A stretch of 59,675 nucleotides of DNA from a virus: the IMG/VR virus record IMGVR_UViG_3300028563_000023, positions 1-59,675 of that record; one strand, 5' to 3'. Of the stretch, positions 7,563 to 14,977 are shown one piece after another. The position numbers were made by a program, and so were the translations under genes. Below the pieces are notes generated by a model. That model was not told the DNA's origin. It saw nothing but the letters and a program-made list of their open reading frames with translations, and did not search any database. Positions within the stretch are counted from its first letter, which is position 1. Every line of letters begins with the position of its first letter.

Positions 7563-7699
7563 CCGCGGTCGCCCGCATAGCGATCCTGCTCGTCTGGCTG
7601 ATCCCGATGACCGTCGGCGCGCTCGCCTGCCTGCTCGTTTCCGGTGTGACGATCGGCTGGGACATCATGGCCGACTGGATCGAAAGGATCGAACCGTGA
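7559..7699 (+). CDS. Single-span membrane peptide, 46 aa
   Basis: A long hydrophobic segment (VARIAILLVWLIPM through CLLVSGVTIG) and an acidic amphipathic tail (DWIERIEP). ATG overlaps the previous stop by 4 nt. Confidence 0.5.
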   Translation: MTAVARIAILLVWLIPMTVGALACLLVSGVTIGWDIMADWIERIEP

Positions 7700-7947
7700 T
7701 GGCCTCGCTCAAGCGTTACGTCCATCCGCAGTCGAAGCCGATCTGGAAGCCGCTCGCCGAAGTCGCCGCCGACATCACCTTCACGCTGCCGCCGACCGAC
7801 GGATCGAACGGCAAGGAAGCACCCGTCCCGATGGCTTTGGCGTTCGTCGACCCCGACCAGGAAATGCACGTCTACATCTTCGACGACGACGGCCGGCGCG
7901 CCCTCATCCAGATGCTGCTCGGCACCGGACTCGTCCTGCCGAAATGA
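7696..7947 (+). CDS. Small hypothetical protein
   Basis: 83 aa, alpha/beta composition. The C-terminal half (ALAFVDPDQEMHVYIFDDDGRRAL) looks like beta strands followed by a helix. GTG start, 4-nt overlap. No family recognised. Confidence 0.5.
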   Translation: MMASLKRYVHPQSKPIWKPLAEVAADITFTLPPTDGSNGKEAPVPMALAFVDPDQEMHVYIFDDDGRRALIQMLLGTGLVLPK

Positions 7948-8159
7948 CCGACGAAGCTTTCACCCGCACGATGATCTACGCAAATTGGACGGAACCGAAC
8001 ATCCGCTGCGAGCTCTTCCTCCGCCAACTCCGCGTGCCGCTGTTTAGGGTTGCCGTCATGGAACTGCTGCGCGACCTGCTCTGGTTCCTGATCGGTTTCG
8101 CGTTGTTGGTCGGTTTCTGGGCGGCGGTCGGCTACGGCATCTACAAGCTCGTGACGTGA
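7944..8159 (+). CDS. Single-span membrane protein, 71 aa
   Basis: About 40 polar residues, then a membrane span (LLWFLIGFALLVGFWAAVGY) and a very short tail. ATG at 7944 overlaps the previous stop; an internal ATG at 8058 would give only the span. Function unknown. Confidence 0.5.
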   Translation: MTDEAFTRTMIYANWTEPNIRCELFLRQLRVPLFRVAVMELLRDLLWFLIGFALLVGFWAAVGYGIYKLVT

Positions 8160-8359
8160 CGGCCGCGACGGTGCATGAACGGGTGTGCGCGCTGATGCGT
8201 GACGGCGAATCGCGGACGGTCGCCGAGGTGATGTCGGCGGTCGGGTCGAACGCGAACGGTGTGCGGCCGGTGCTGCAGGCGCTCGAGATCGAGGGTTCGC
8301 TCAGGTGTGTGCGTGACCCTCGGACGCAGCTGCGGGTGTACGTCTGGAACGAAGCGTGA
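8156..8359 (+). CDS. Winged-helix DNA-binding protein, 67 aa
   Basis: TVHERVCALMRDGESRTVAEVMSAVGSNANGVRPVLQALEIEG forms a compact winged helix (three helices and a beta wing ending RVYVWNE), as in ArsR/MarR-like minimal domains. 4-nt overlaps on both sides. Likely regulatory; target unknown. Confidence 0.6.
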   Translation: MTAATVHERVCALMRDGESRTVAEVMSAVGSNANGVRPVLQALEIEGSLRCVRDPRTQLRVYVWNEA

Positions 8360-8904
8360 GCCTGCAACTGACCTTCGACGACGGCCCGTCCGAGTGGACG
8401 CCCACGATCCTCGACCTGCTCCGCGACTTCGACATGAAAGCGACGTTCTTCGTCGTCGGAGCGTCGATCGAAGGCAACGAAGGCATCCTGCTCCGCGCCG
8501 ACTACGAAGGCCACGCGATCGGCAACCACACCTGGTCGCACCCGCGGCTGACGGACTGCACCGGCGCGAAGGTCTGGCGTGAGCTCAAGGACACGTCCGC
8601 GAAGATCGCCGAAGTGACCGGCACCTGGCCGGCAGCGTGGCGGGCGCCGTACTACGCCGCCGACGAACGGGTGCTCGCCATCGCCTCCGACCTCGGCCTG
8701 ACCCGCCATGTCAAGGCGAACATCGTGCCGGAGGACTGCTTCACCGACGACGCGGATCTGATCTACCGGCGCACGATGAGCGGCGGCGAAGGGATCGTGT
8801 CGCTGCATGACGGGATCCCGCCAGACGGCGGCTCGTCGGCGTGCACGAAGAGCAGGCAGCCGACGGTGGACGCGGTACGGATGATCCTGGAGGCGTTGAA
8901 GTGA
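8356..8904 (+). CDS. Polysaccharide deacetylase (NodB domain)
   Basis: 182 aa, all one NodB/CE4 domain. Motif 1 TFDDGP at 6-11, with the general base and metal-binding Asp at 8-9. Motif 2 GNHTWSHP, metal His 58 and 62. Motif 3 WRAPYY at 95-100. Motif 5 SLHDG with catalytic His 151. All key residues are present, so it should remove N- or O-acetyl groups from peptidoglycan or a capsule. No signal peptide, so it acts in the cytosol, is released at lysis, or is virion-borne. Sits among glycosyltransferases. Confidence 0.9.
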   Translation: MSLQLTFDDGPSEWTPTILDLLRDFDMKATFFVVGASIEGNEGILLRADYEGHAIGNHTWSHPRLTDCTGAKVWRELKDTSAKIAEVTGTWPAAWRAPYYAADERVLAIASDLGLTRHVKANIVPEDCFTDDADLIYRRTMSGGEGIVSLHDGIPPDGGSSACTKSRQPTVDAVRMILEALK

Positions 8905-9095
8905 TGCTCGATATCACTGACGAGGAAGTTCAGTTCACCTACCGTTTGTTGCTGGGCGAGGATCCTCTATCGGATCGGCTCCGCGAAAGAATCATGCGTC
9001 GTGTCACTGGACATTGGTCGAAGCGGGTCGTCGACCAGCGCCTTCGGCTAGACGATGCGATGCGCGCGAAGGCGATCCTGGAGGGGATGGCGTGA
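8901..9095 (+). CDS. Small helical hypothetical protein
   Basis: 64 aa, Arg-rich helices (LLLGEDPLSDRLRERIMRRV). It may start at GTG 8901 or ATG 8904; GTG gives the 4-nt overlap used throughout this operon. No family recognised. Confidence 0.5.
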   Translation: MMLDITDEEVQFTYRLLLGEDPLSDRLRERIMRRVTGHWSKRVVDQRLRLDDAMRAKAILEGMA

Positions 9096-9634
9096 CGCTC
9101 GACGAACTCCGCGCGTCCGCGACGCCGGCCGAGAACGGCTACCACCGCTTCCCGGCGCCGTATCGCCAGATGTCGGTGTGTCTAGAGGAAGCCGACTTCC
9201 TCTACGCGCTCGTCCGCGCGACCCGGCCGCGGAACGTGCTCGAACTCGGCACCGGGCTCGGCCTGTCCGCGAGGTTCATGTATGCCGCCGGCCGTGAGAA
9301 CGAAGCGCAAGGGGCGGACGCCTTCACCCTGATCACTGTCGAACCGAACGTCGCGATCAGAGAAAAGGCGGCGATGGGCTTGCTCGCCGATGTTGTCGGC
9401 TTCGGTGTCGCGCTAGTTCCGGCGCTTCGGCCTGATACGCATTGGCAACCGGATCTCGTCTACATCGACTCGGGGCAGAAGTACCGCGCGGACGACATCA
9501 CGACCTGGCTGACGAACGGCTACGAAGGCCTCGTGCTCGTTCATGATGCCGAGCGCGGCTACCCGGAGCTCAACCAGGGAGTCGGCGTCTATCTTCCGAC
9601 CGCGAACGGCATGTGGCTCGGACGGGCGAAGTGA
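9092..9634 (+). CDS. Class I SAM-dependent methyltransferase (O-methyltransferase-like)
   Basis: 180 aa. Motif I VLELGTGLGLSAR (about 49-61) after a strand, then TLITVEPNVAIREKA (motif II acidic residue at the end of strand 2) and DLVYIDSGQKYRADD (motif IV). The closing LVLVHDAERG resembles the catechol/caffeoyl O-methyltransferase group. Adjacent to glycosyltransferases and another methyltransferase, so it could methylate a sugar or lipid. Substrate unknown. GTG start with overlap. Confidence 0.75.
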   Translation: MTLDELRASATPAENGYHRFPAPYRQMSVCLEEADFLYALVRATRPRNVLELGTGLGLSARFMYAAGRENEAQGADAFTLITVEPNVAIREKAAMGLLADVVGFGVALVPALRPDTHWQPDLVYIDSGQKYRADDITTWLTNGYEGLVLVHDAERGYPELNQGVGVYLPTANGMWLGRAK

Positions 9635-10140
9635 CGAGTCGGCAGGCGCAATGGAACGCGCGCAATCCTGGGAAGATCAAGGAAGCGATGCGGCGGCTGG
9701 AGACGCGCAATCTCCGAATCGTCGCTGACGAACTTGAACGTCGTGGCGGACATTGCGTTTTCGACGGATGCGCGGAGACGGAGATCGAATGGCACCACCG
9801 CGATCCGACCACGAAGAACTTCAGCATCGGCACTAGCGTCCGTCTACATTCAGTCGCACGCCTCACGGCCGAACTCGCTCTATGCGATCCTCTCTGCCGC
9901 GAGCATCACATGGTTGTCGATGGTCGGAGCGAAGCCGCGCGCAACTACTGGATGATCCACAAGCGCGTGATGACGCGGCGCAAACCCGATAGCAAACTAA
10001 CCGAGGATCAGGTGCGTGAGATCCGGCGGAGAGCCGCTAGCGGTGAGCGGGCATTCATCATTCGTCGGGATTACCCGGTGTCGCAGTCCAACATCTCAAT
10101 GATCATCAACCGAAAGAAGTGGGCATGGCTATCAGACTGA
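9631..10140 (+). CDS. HNH-like endonuclease with C-terminal HTH
   Basis: 169 aa from GTG 9631. An N-terminal helical region is followed by CVFDGC, then EIEWHHRDP and LCREHHMVVDG: a zinc-finger ββα/HNH-like nuclease core (about 43-105). The C-terminal HTH is KLTEDQVREIRRRAASGERAF then VSQSNISMIINRKKW, the usual DNA-binding tail of phage homing-type HNH enzymes. Base composition is visibly less GC-rich than the flanks, suggesting acquisition. A GTG at 9613 would add six residues inside the preceding gene. Confidence 0.75.
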   Translation: MTSRQAQWNARNPGKIKEAMRRLETRNLRIVADELERRGGHCVFDGCAETEIEWHHRDPTTKNFSIGTSVRLHSVARLTAELALCDPLCREHHMVVDGRSEAARNYWMIHKRVMTRRKPDSKLTEDQVREIRRRAASGERAFIIRRDYPVSQSNISMIINRKKWAWLSD

Positions 10141-10577
10141 ACCTCGCAAGCGGGCCACAGCCCATCGATGGCTTTCACAATCTCAACCCGCCAGAGTGGC
10201 GCTTCGAACTTGGCCTGGGCGACTACTCCGACGAGAGCGTAGAGGCAATTACCGAGAGTCACGGCTTGCTCTACCTGCCGAAGTTGAACTGGGAGTACGT
10301 CTTCAAGGAGTTCGCGCGCGTGCTCGAGCCTGGCGGCATCATCCGGATCACCGAAGACGACACTGAGAACGAAGCGTCGGAACGCGCCGGCGGCTGGCAT
10401 GACGCGGTGACGTTGACCGGGCCGAAGATGATGGCGGCGGCGCTCCGGAAGGCGAAGCTGATCGTGCAGAAGGTCGACGCGGACACGACGTTCTTCCACG
10501 ACCGATCGCTGCTCCAGGCGTGGCATGGGCCGGCGCCGAAGTGCTTCTGGATCGAAGGGCGCAAGCCGGCGGCATGA
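10125..10577 (+). CDS. SAM-dependent methyltransferase, compact
   Basis: 150 aa. LNLASGPQPIDGFHNLN (about 5-21) is the motif I/II form seen in predicted SAM methyltransferases with GF(V/H)N(L/V)D. EYVFKEFARVLEPGGIIRITE (about 60-80) is the motif V-VI region. Shorter than usual class I enzymes, with a reduced segment between strands 2 and 4. Overlaps the HNH gene by 16 nt; a GTG at 10119 is also possible. Substrate unknown, probably a glycan given its neighbours. Confidence 0.65.
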   Translation: MAIRLNLASGPQPIDGFHNLNPPEWRFELGLGDYSDESVEAITESHGLLYLPKLNWEYVFKEFARVLEPGGIIRITEDDTENEASERAGGWHDAVTLTGPKMMAAALRKAKLIVQKVDADTTFFHDRSLLQAWHGPAPKCFWIEGRKPAA

Positions 10578-11299
10578 CCGTCGACATCCTCTACGTTGCT
10601 TATAACCGGCTCGCGTTCACGGAGCCGTCGTTCCAGGCGCTGATCGACAACACCGACTGGTCGCTCGTCCGCACCCTGCACATCCACGACGACGGATCCA
10701 GAGACGGCGCGGCGCGCTACCTGCAAGACGCGCTCGATGCGATCCCCGACGCGGTCGACGTGCGCTACGAGTCGATGCGTCTCGGCGGCCCTGTCGCCGC
10801 CACCAACCGGCACCTCGACCTCCTGTCCACCACCGCCGAGCAGGACGACGTCGGCGCGTTCGTGAAACTCGACAACGACGTCGTCGTATCACCCGGCTGG
10901 CTCAACGAGCTCACCCGCGTCGCGACACTCAACCCCGGCATCGACTTCCTCGGCATCCAGCCACGCTTCGGCCCGCCCGTGATGGGACACTGCGACGAAC
11001 GCCGCGTCGAAGAAGCACGCCACATCGGCGGCGTCGGGCTGATGCGCTACCGGGCGTTCGAGGTTTGCCGGCCGACACCGAACGGCCGCTACGGCTTCAC
11101 CGAGTTCCAATGCCGCCACCCCGAGAACCGCAAGGGCTGGATCACGCCGGATCTGCCGTGCTTCTGCCTCGACCTGATCGACCTCGAACCGTATGCGACG
11201 CACGCGGTCTCGCACATCGCGAAAGGCTGGGCGCGGCCGTGGTCGAAATACGTCGACGGCGGTCGTTCCTACTACCAGTGGTGGGCACCGGTCGAGTAG
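10574..11299 (+). CDS. Glycosyltransferase family 2
   Basis: 241 aa. TVDILYVAYNRLAFTEPS is the first GT-A strand. DDGSRDGAARYLQ (about 38-50) is the classic GT2 nucleotide-sugar motif. FVKLDNDVVVSPGWLNEL (about 96-113) holds the metal-binding DxD-like DND. A CRHPENRKGW...PCFCLDL region may bind the acceptor. ATG overlaps the previous stop (ATGA). Confidence 0.85.
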   Translation: MTVDILYVAYNRLAFTEPSFQALIDNTDWSLVRTLHIHDDGSRDGAARYLQDALDAIPDAVDVRYESMRLGGPVAATNRHLDLLSTTAEQDDVGAFVKLDNDVVVSPGWLNELTRVATLNPGIDFLGIQPRFGPPVMGHCDERRVEEARHIGGVGLMRYRAFEVCRPTPNGRYGFTEFQCRHPENRKGWITPDLPCFCLDLIDLEPYATHAVSHIAKGWARPWSKYVDGGRSYYQWWAPVE

Positions 11300-11302
11300 A
11301 CT
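11297..11302 (+). promoter_or_regulatory. Leaderless-type -10 box TAGACT before the C5 methyltransferase
   Basis: TAGACT overlaps the stop of the glycosyltransferase and ends 10 nt before the GTG at 11313, with no Shine-Dalgarno. This is the longest gap in the set, so it is a weaker member. Confidence 0.35.
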
Positions 11303-11312
11303 GGCAAGCGAC

Positions 11313-12452
11313 GTGACACTTACTTGCGGATCGCTCTTCTCGGGTATTGGAGGCTTGGACAATGGACTCGCTAGCGCTGGGTTTCGACACGCGTTCTTCT
11401 GTGAGAGCGATCCTTGGCGCCGCACAGTCCTCGCCGCCCACTGGCCCGGAGTGCCCGTCTACGACGACGTGCGTTCAGTCGCTCGCAGAGAACCAGAGGG
11501 GGGAACTGCTGCTGACGGACGTGGCGCACCAGATGACGACGGGCGGTGGGAAGCCGGGCCAGGGCTACCCGGCAGTGTTGATCTCCTCTGCGGTGGGTTC
11601 CCGTGTCAAGACCTCTCCGTCGCCGGGCGAAGAGCAGGACTCCACGCTGGCGAGCGATCATCCCTCTTCTTCGAGTTCGTCCGAATCATCGACGCTCTTC
11701 GACCCAGATTCGTTCTCATCGAGAACGTTCCAGGTTTGCTCAGTTCACAAGGCGGTCGGGACTTCGGAACAGTCATTGGAACGCTGGCCGACATCGGGTA
11801 CGGCCTGGGCTGGCGGATTGTCGACTCACGCTTCTTCGGAGTGCCGCAGCGACGCCGACGGGTGTTCATCGTCGGAACCCTCGCTGTCGGAGATCCTCGA
11901 GCCGCCGCAGAACGTGCCGGGCAAATACTCGCTGTCGGCACGAGCTGCGTCCGGCATCCTCCGTCGGGCCGAGAAGCGGGGCCGGAAGTTGCCGGGACAC
12001 TTGGCGGAGGCGCTGGAGAGCGTGGCTGGGCCCAGGACACCGAGCGCATGACGTTCGTGCCGGTACAGGCGTCAACGCTGAAGGGCCACAACGGCAAGGG
12101 CGGCTCGGGCATCTCGCCCAAAGACACGTTCGTGGCCGACACGGTTCGCTCGCATCCGCGCCCCGGATCGAACTCGAACGGCAACCTTGTCGCCGCGACG
12201 CTCTCGTCCGGCGGCCACCCGAACAGCAACATGCCGGGACTGCGAAAGGAGGACGACGTGAACATCGTTCCGAGCGGAGCCACGGTGCGCCGTCTGACGC
12301 CCGAGGAGTGCGAGGCGCTTCAGGCTTTGCCGCGCGGCTGGACGAACCCCGACGGGAAAGCGCCCGACTCGCGTCGTTACGCCGGGCTCGGCGACGCCGT
12401 CACGGCGAGCGTCGGCGAGTGGATCGGACGGAGGATCATCGCGTGCGGTTGA
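11313..12452 (+). CDS. DNA (cytosine-5) methyltransferase
   Basis: 379 aa, typical length. Motif I LFSGIGGLDNG (8-18), catalytic motif IV GGFPCQDLS with nucleophile Cys98, motif VI IENVPG (136-141), motif VIII QRRRRVFIVG (179-188), then a Gly/Ser-rich target-recognition region (about 210-310). Motifs IX-X follow (RRLTPEECEALQALPRGW; YAGLGDAVTASVGEWIG). All catalytic elements are intact. Orphan, with no restriction partner, so probably self-protection against host restriction. GTG at 11313 starts directly at the first beta strand. Confidence 0.93.
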   Translation: MTLTCGSLFSGIGGLDNGLASAGFRHAFFCESDPWRRTVLAAHWPGVPVYDDVRSVARREPEGGTAADGRGAPDDDGRWEAGPGLPGSVDLLCGGFPCQDLSVAGRRAGLHAGERSSLFFEFVRIIDALRPRFVLIENVPGLLSSQGGRDFGTVIGTLADIGYGLGWRIVDSRFFGVPQRRRRVFIVGTLAVGDPRAAAERAGQILAVGTSCVRHPPSGREAGPEVAGTLGGGAGERGWAQDTERMTFVPVQASTLKGHNGKGGSGISPKDTFVADTVRSHPRPGSNSNGNLVAATLSSGGHPNSNMPGLRKEDDVNIVPSGATVRRLTPEECEALQALPRGWTNPDGKAPDSRRYAGLGDAVTASVGEWIGRRIIACG

Positions 12453-12919
12453 CGAAGTTCTGCACGCGATGTGCGACTGACCTACCTGTCGACGCTTTCG
12501 CGAAACACTCCACCAAACCCGACGGACTCCAGGCGTGGTGTCGTTCTTGCCAATCGCTTCATCAGAAAGCCAACCGTCATCTCGCGAATGCTCGCTTGCG
12601 CAGGTGGCGTGAGCGCAATCCTGGCGATACGGCTAGACGTTTTCGCGAAGCACGGACTGATGCGATCAACCACTACAGCCTTACGACGCCGCCGAGTTGC
12701 GCGTGCTGCGGCGAAGACGAACCGGCATTTCTAGTTCTTGATCACATTGACGGTGGCGGCAACGCTGAAAGGCGCAAACTCGGCCGAGGTCTAATCGCGA
12801 AGCTAAGGACTAGAGGATGGCCGGCTGGTTATCAAGTCCTCTGTTGGAATTGCAACGCCGCGAAGCAGTATCAAGGCATGTGCCCGCATGAACGCAAACG
12901 ACAGATGGCGGCAGCGTGA
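12443..12919 (+). CDS. HNH endonuclease (endonuclease VII-like)
   Basis: 158 aa. N-terminal treble-clef zinc motif (FCTRCATDLP...WCRSCQSLHQ) followed by a basic helix. The HNH core is SCACCGEDEPAFLVLDHIDGGG with second zinc half LCWNCN (about 92-150). The DHIDGGG signature is characteristic of recombination-endonuclease-VII-like homing nucleases. Less GC-rich than the flanks. Overlaps the methyltransferase by 10 nt at GTG 12443 (TTG 12449 is an alternative). Confidence 0.85.
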   Translation: MRLTKFCTRCATDLPVDAFAKHSTKPDGLQAWCRSCQSLHQKANRHLANARLRRWRERNPGDTARRFREARTDAINHYSLTTPPSCACCGEDEPAFLVLDHIDGGGNAERRKLGRGLIAKLRTRGWPAGYQVLCWNCNAAKQYQGMCPHERKRQMAAA

Positions 12920-13656
12920 AGTTGATAGCCAGTTTGATCGTTCGCAACGAACTAGGTCGCTACCTTGAGCCGTGCGTCGACCATCTGCTCGAGTTCTGCG
13001 ACGAGATCCGCGTGCTGGATGAGGGTTCGACGGATGGCTGGTCTGATGACCGTGTGATGTGCCTGCGCGCGCCGGAAAGGGTCGGCGATGCGTTCGTGAA
13101 CCATGCGGCGATGCGGCAGAGGTTGCTCGACTTCACGCTCGAGGGTGCGCCGACGCACATCCTGGCGATCGACGCGGACGAGTTCATCACCGACGGCGCG
13201 CTGCTACGTCAGACGGCCGAGTCGCTCGACTACGCCGGCGCGCTCAAGGTTTGCCTGCAAGAGGTCTGGCGGGTGCGCGACGACGACCTCGACATTCGCC
13301 AGGACGGAGGATGGCAGGAGCACGACGTGGCGCTCGTCTGGCGCCCAGATCGTTTGAAGCCGAACCAGTTGAAGATCACGGATAAGGGTCATGCGACCGG
13401 GCGCACCCCGGACGCGGTCGGGCTGCTGCCGACAGGGCACACCTGTTCGGCTCTGCTTCATCTGGGATGGGCGAACGTTGGTGAGCGTGACGAGCGGTTC
13501 GCGCGTTACGCGGTCGGTGACGCGGGCAAGTTCCACGCGAAGGCGCACATCGACAGCATCGCTTGGCCTGACTCTCGGATGAGGTTCGAGTCGGTTCCGT
13601 GGCCTGATGGGTTGGAGTCGTGGCGTGCCGAGTTGACCGCGAGGGCTAACCGATGA
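12916..13656 (+). CDS. Glycosyltransferase family 2
   Basis: 246 aa. MKLIASLIVRNELGRYLEPCV is the first GT2 strand and helix. DEGSTDGWSD (about 36-45) corresponds to DDGSxDG. ILAIDADEFITDGA (about 78-91) carries the DAD metal motif. The C-terminal half (GHTCSALLHLGWANVGERDERFARY) resembles GT2 proteins of the SPBc2 prophage/teichoic type. GTG start overlapping the HNH stop by 4 nt. Confidence 0.85.
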   Translation: MKLIASLIVRNELGRYLEPCVDHLLEFCDEIRVLDEGSTDGWSDDRVMCLRAPERVGDAFVNHAAMRQRLLDFTLEGAPTHILAIDADEFITDGALLRQTAESLDYAGALKVCLQEVWRVRDDDLDIRQDGGWQEHDVALVWRPDRLKPNQLKITDKGHATGRTPDAVGLLPTGHTCSALLHLGWANVGERDERFARYAVGDAGKFHAKAHIDSIAWPDSRMRFESVPWPDGLESWRAELTARANR

Positions 13657-13904
13657 CCTGCTACCTCTGCCGCGAGACGATCACGCCCTTCGAGGAGCGA
13701 GCCGACATCGTCACGATGGACGCCCACCGTGAATGCTCGCTCCGCTCGGCGCTCGGCGGCATTGGGCATCTGATCGACCACGGCCATTTCTGCCGTGGCG
13801 AACTCGGGCCCGACGCTGGACTGGACTACCGAACGTCGGCGCTGCTCGTCGATGTGTGGGTGACGCGGAAGGGCGTTGAAGCCGCAGCGGGTATCTCGAC
13901 GTGA
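13653..13904 (+). CDS. Small putative zinc-binding protein
   Basis: 83 aa. CYLC at the N-terminus with HREC further on (MDAHRECSLRS) gives a C-x2-C...H-x2-C set. A second HFCRGELGP follows. Similar short proteins are common in actinophages with no assigned function. 4-nt overlaps on both sides. Confidence 0.55.
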   Translation: MTCYLCRETITPFEERADIVTMDAHRECSLRSALGGIGHLIDHGHFCRGELGPDAGLDYRTSALLVDVWVTRKGVEAAAGIST

Positions 13905-14218
13905 TCCCGTCGCCGTGGGTCGCGGTTGTTCTGACGCTCGGCACGTTCCGGCTCTGGCGGATCGCAGCTGCCGACACGCTTCCGATCCTCGTCCGCTTCC
14001 GCGACCGGCTGCTCGGCTACGAATGGACGAACGCCGACGACGAGAAGTTCTACTCCCGGCCGCTGCTCGCCGAATGGCTCGAATGCCCATTCTGCTCCGG
14101 CGCATGGTTCAGCGTCGCCGCCTACCTGCTCTGGCTCTGGACGCCCGACGTGCTCTACGTCGCATTCCCGCTCGCGATCAGCGCGGCGGTCGGCATCCTT
14201 CGAACCCGACTTGACTGA
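13901..14218 (+). CDS. DUF1360-like membrane protein
   Basis: 105 aa. A first hydrophobic segment (VAVVLTLGTFRLWRI), a polar loop and then ECPFCSGAWFSVAAYLLWLW, the Cys-x2-Cys plus membrane-span signature I associate with DUF1360. A final span (YVAFPLAISAAVGIL). Function unknown. GTG start overlapping the previous stop. Confidence 0.7.
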   Translation: MIPSPWVAVVLTLGTFRLWRIAAADTLPILVRFRDRLLGYEWTNADDEKFYSRPLLAEWLECPFCSGAWFSVAAYLLWLWTPDVLYVAFPLAISAAVGILRTRLD

Positions 14219-14393
14219 CAGCGAAGAGTTCACCGAGGGAGGGCTTCGCTACCTTCGCGACAAATACGCACTTGGGTTCATCACGTTGACGGAACTTGAG
14301 ATAGGCATTCACAGTGTTCTGACTACCGGCCTGGTCAACGTTCCGCGCTCGGATGGCACGTTGCCGCCTATTCCAGAACGAGTCTTCACCTAG
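14211..14393 (+). CDS. Small SHOCT-like hypothetical protein
   Basis: 60 aa. LRDKYALGFITLTELEIGIHSVL resembles the short SHOCT-type helical hairpin (oligomerisation motif) found at protein termini. TTG start overlapping the previous gene by 8 nt. Confidence 0.45.
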   Translation: MTDSEEFTEGGLRYLRDKYALGFITLTELEIGIHSVLTTGLVNVPRSDGTLPPIPERVFT

Positions 14394-14399
14394 TAATCT
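14394..14399 (+). promoter_or_regulatory. Leaderless-type -10 box TAATCT
   Basis: TAATCT follows the stop of the preceding gene and ends 6 nt before the GTG at 14406; no Shine-Dalgarno fits in the gap. Confidence 0.4.
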
Positions 14400-14405
14400 C
14401 GCGGC

Positions 14406-14768
14406 GTGGCCGATCAGACGACGGAACGCTTCGTCTTCATCGGCATGATCGGGGCCGTCACCTTCGGATTCCTCTCGCAGGCGCTGAAACTGCAACGCGG
14501 CGAGACCGACCGGCGACTCGACGGCCTGAACAACGAAGCCGCGCGACTCAAAGCAGCCGTCGCGCTCAACGTCAGCGCCGACACCTGGGAGGGCTTCCAG
14601 ACGAACTACCGGCAGGCCGTCGAGCGCACCCTGCTGCGCTTCGAGACGATCGAGAAGTTCCAGAACAAGATGCTCGGCGCCATCGCCATCGCCGCCGTCC
14701 TCGTCCCGGCGATCACCGCGATCGTCGTCTACCTCCTCACCCGCCATGCCGTTCCGGTCGGCAAGTGA
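14406..14768 (+). CDS. Membrane protein with central coiled coil
   Basis: 120 aa. Membrane span (FVFIGMIGAVTFGFLSQAL), a charged helical coil (about 28-85, LDGLNNEAARLKAAVAL) and a second span (MLGAIAIAAVLVPAITAIVVYLL). Looks like small phage membrane proteins with a cytoplasmic or periplasmic coil. Apparently first in its transcript (leaderless box). Function unknown. Confidence 0.55.
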   Translation: MADQTTERFVFIGMIGAVTFGFLSQALKLQRGETDRRLDGLNNEAARLKAAVALNVSADTWEGFQTNYRQAVERTLLRFETIEKFQNKMLGAIAIAAVLVPAITAIVVYLLTRHAVPVGK

Positions 14769-14835
14769 GCGCTTTGCATTTCCGTCGCGCGTGATATAAG
14801 CCGTTTGCTGACACGCGATTCGACCGGAGGCCGAT

Positions 14836-14973
14836 ATGGGATGCGGGTGCGGAGGTTCGTCGAAGGTCTACAAGAAGCCGACGGCCCGCCAGGCCGCCGC
14901 CGAGGCGAAGCCGGAACGGGTGCGCGGGCTGCCGGCCGTCTGGAACGGCCCGAAGACCACGGTCGCCAAGTAA
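14836..14973 (+). CDS. Small Cys/Gly and Lys-rich protein before the portal, 45 aa
   Basis: MGCGCGGSSKVYKKPT start and a basic tail. Good Shine-Dalgarno CGGAGG at 14825-14830, 5 nt before the ATG. The 67-nt gap before it holds a possible promoter (TTGCAT 14774-14779, TATAAG 14795-14800, 15-nt spacer) and an inverted repeat CGCGTG/CACGCG. Short proteins starting MGCGC are common beside phage portals; function unknown. Confidence 0.6.
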   Translation: MGCGCGGSSKVYKKPTARQAAAEAKPERVRGLPAVWNGPKTTVAK

Positions 14974-14977
14974 CCGG

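Noticed and set aside
11347-12051. 234-aa + strand Ser-rich frame inside the cytosine methyltransferase
   Set aside because: The methyltransferase frame carries every catalytic motif over the same bases; the alternative is low-complexity.
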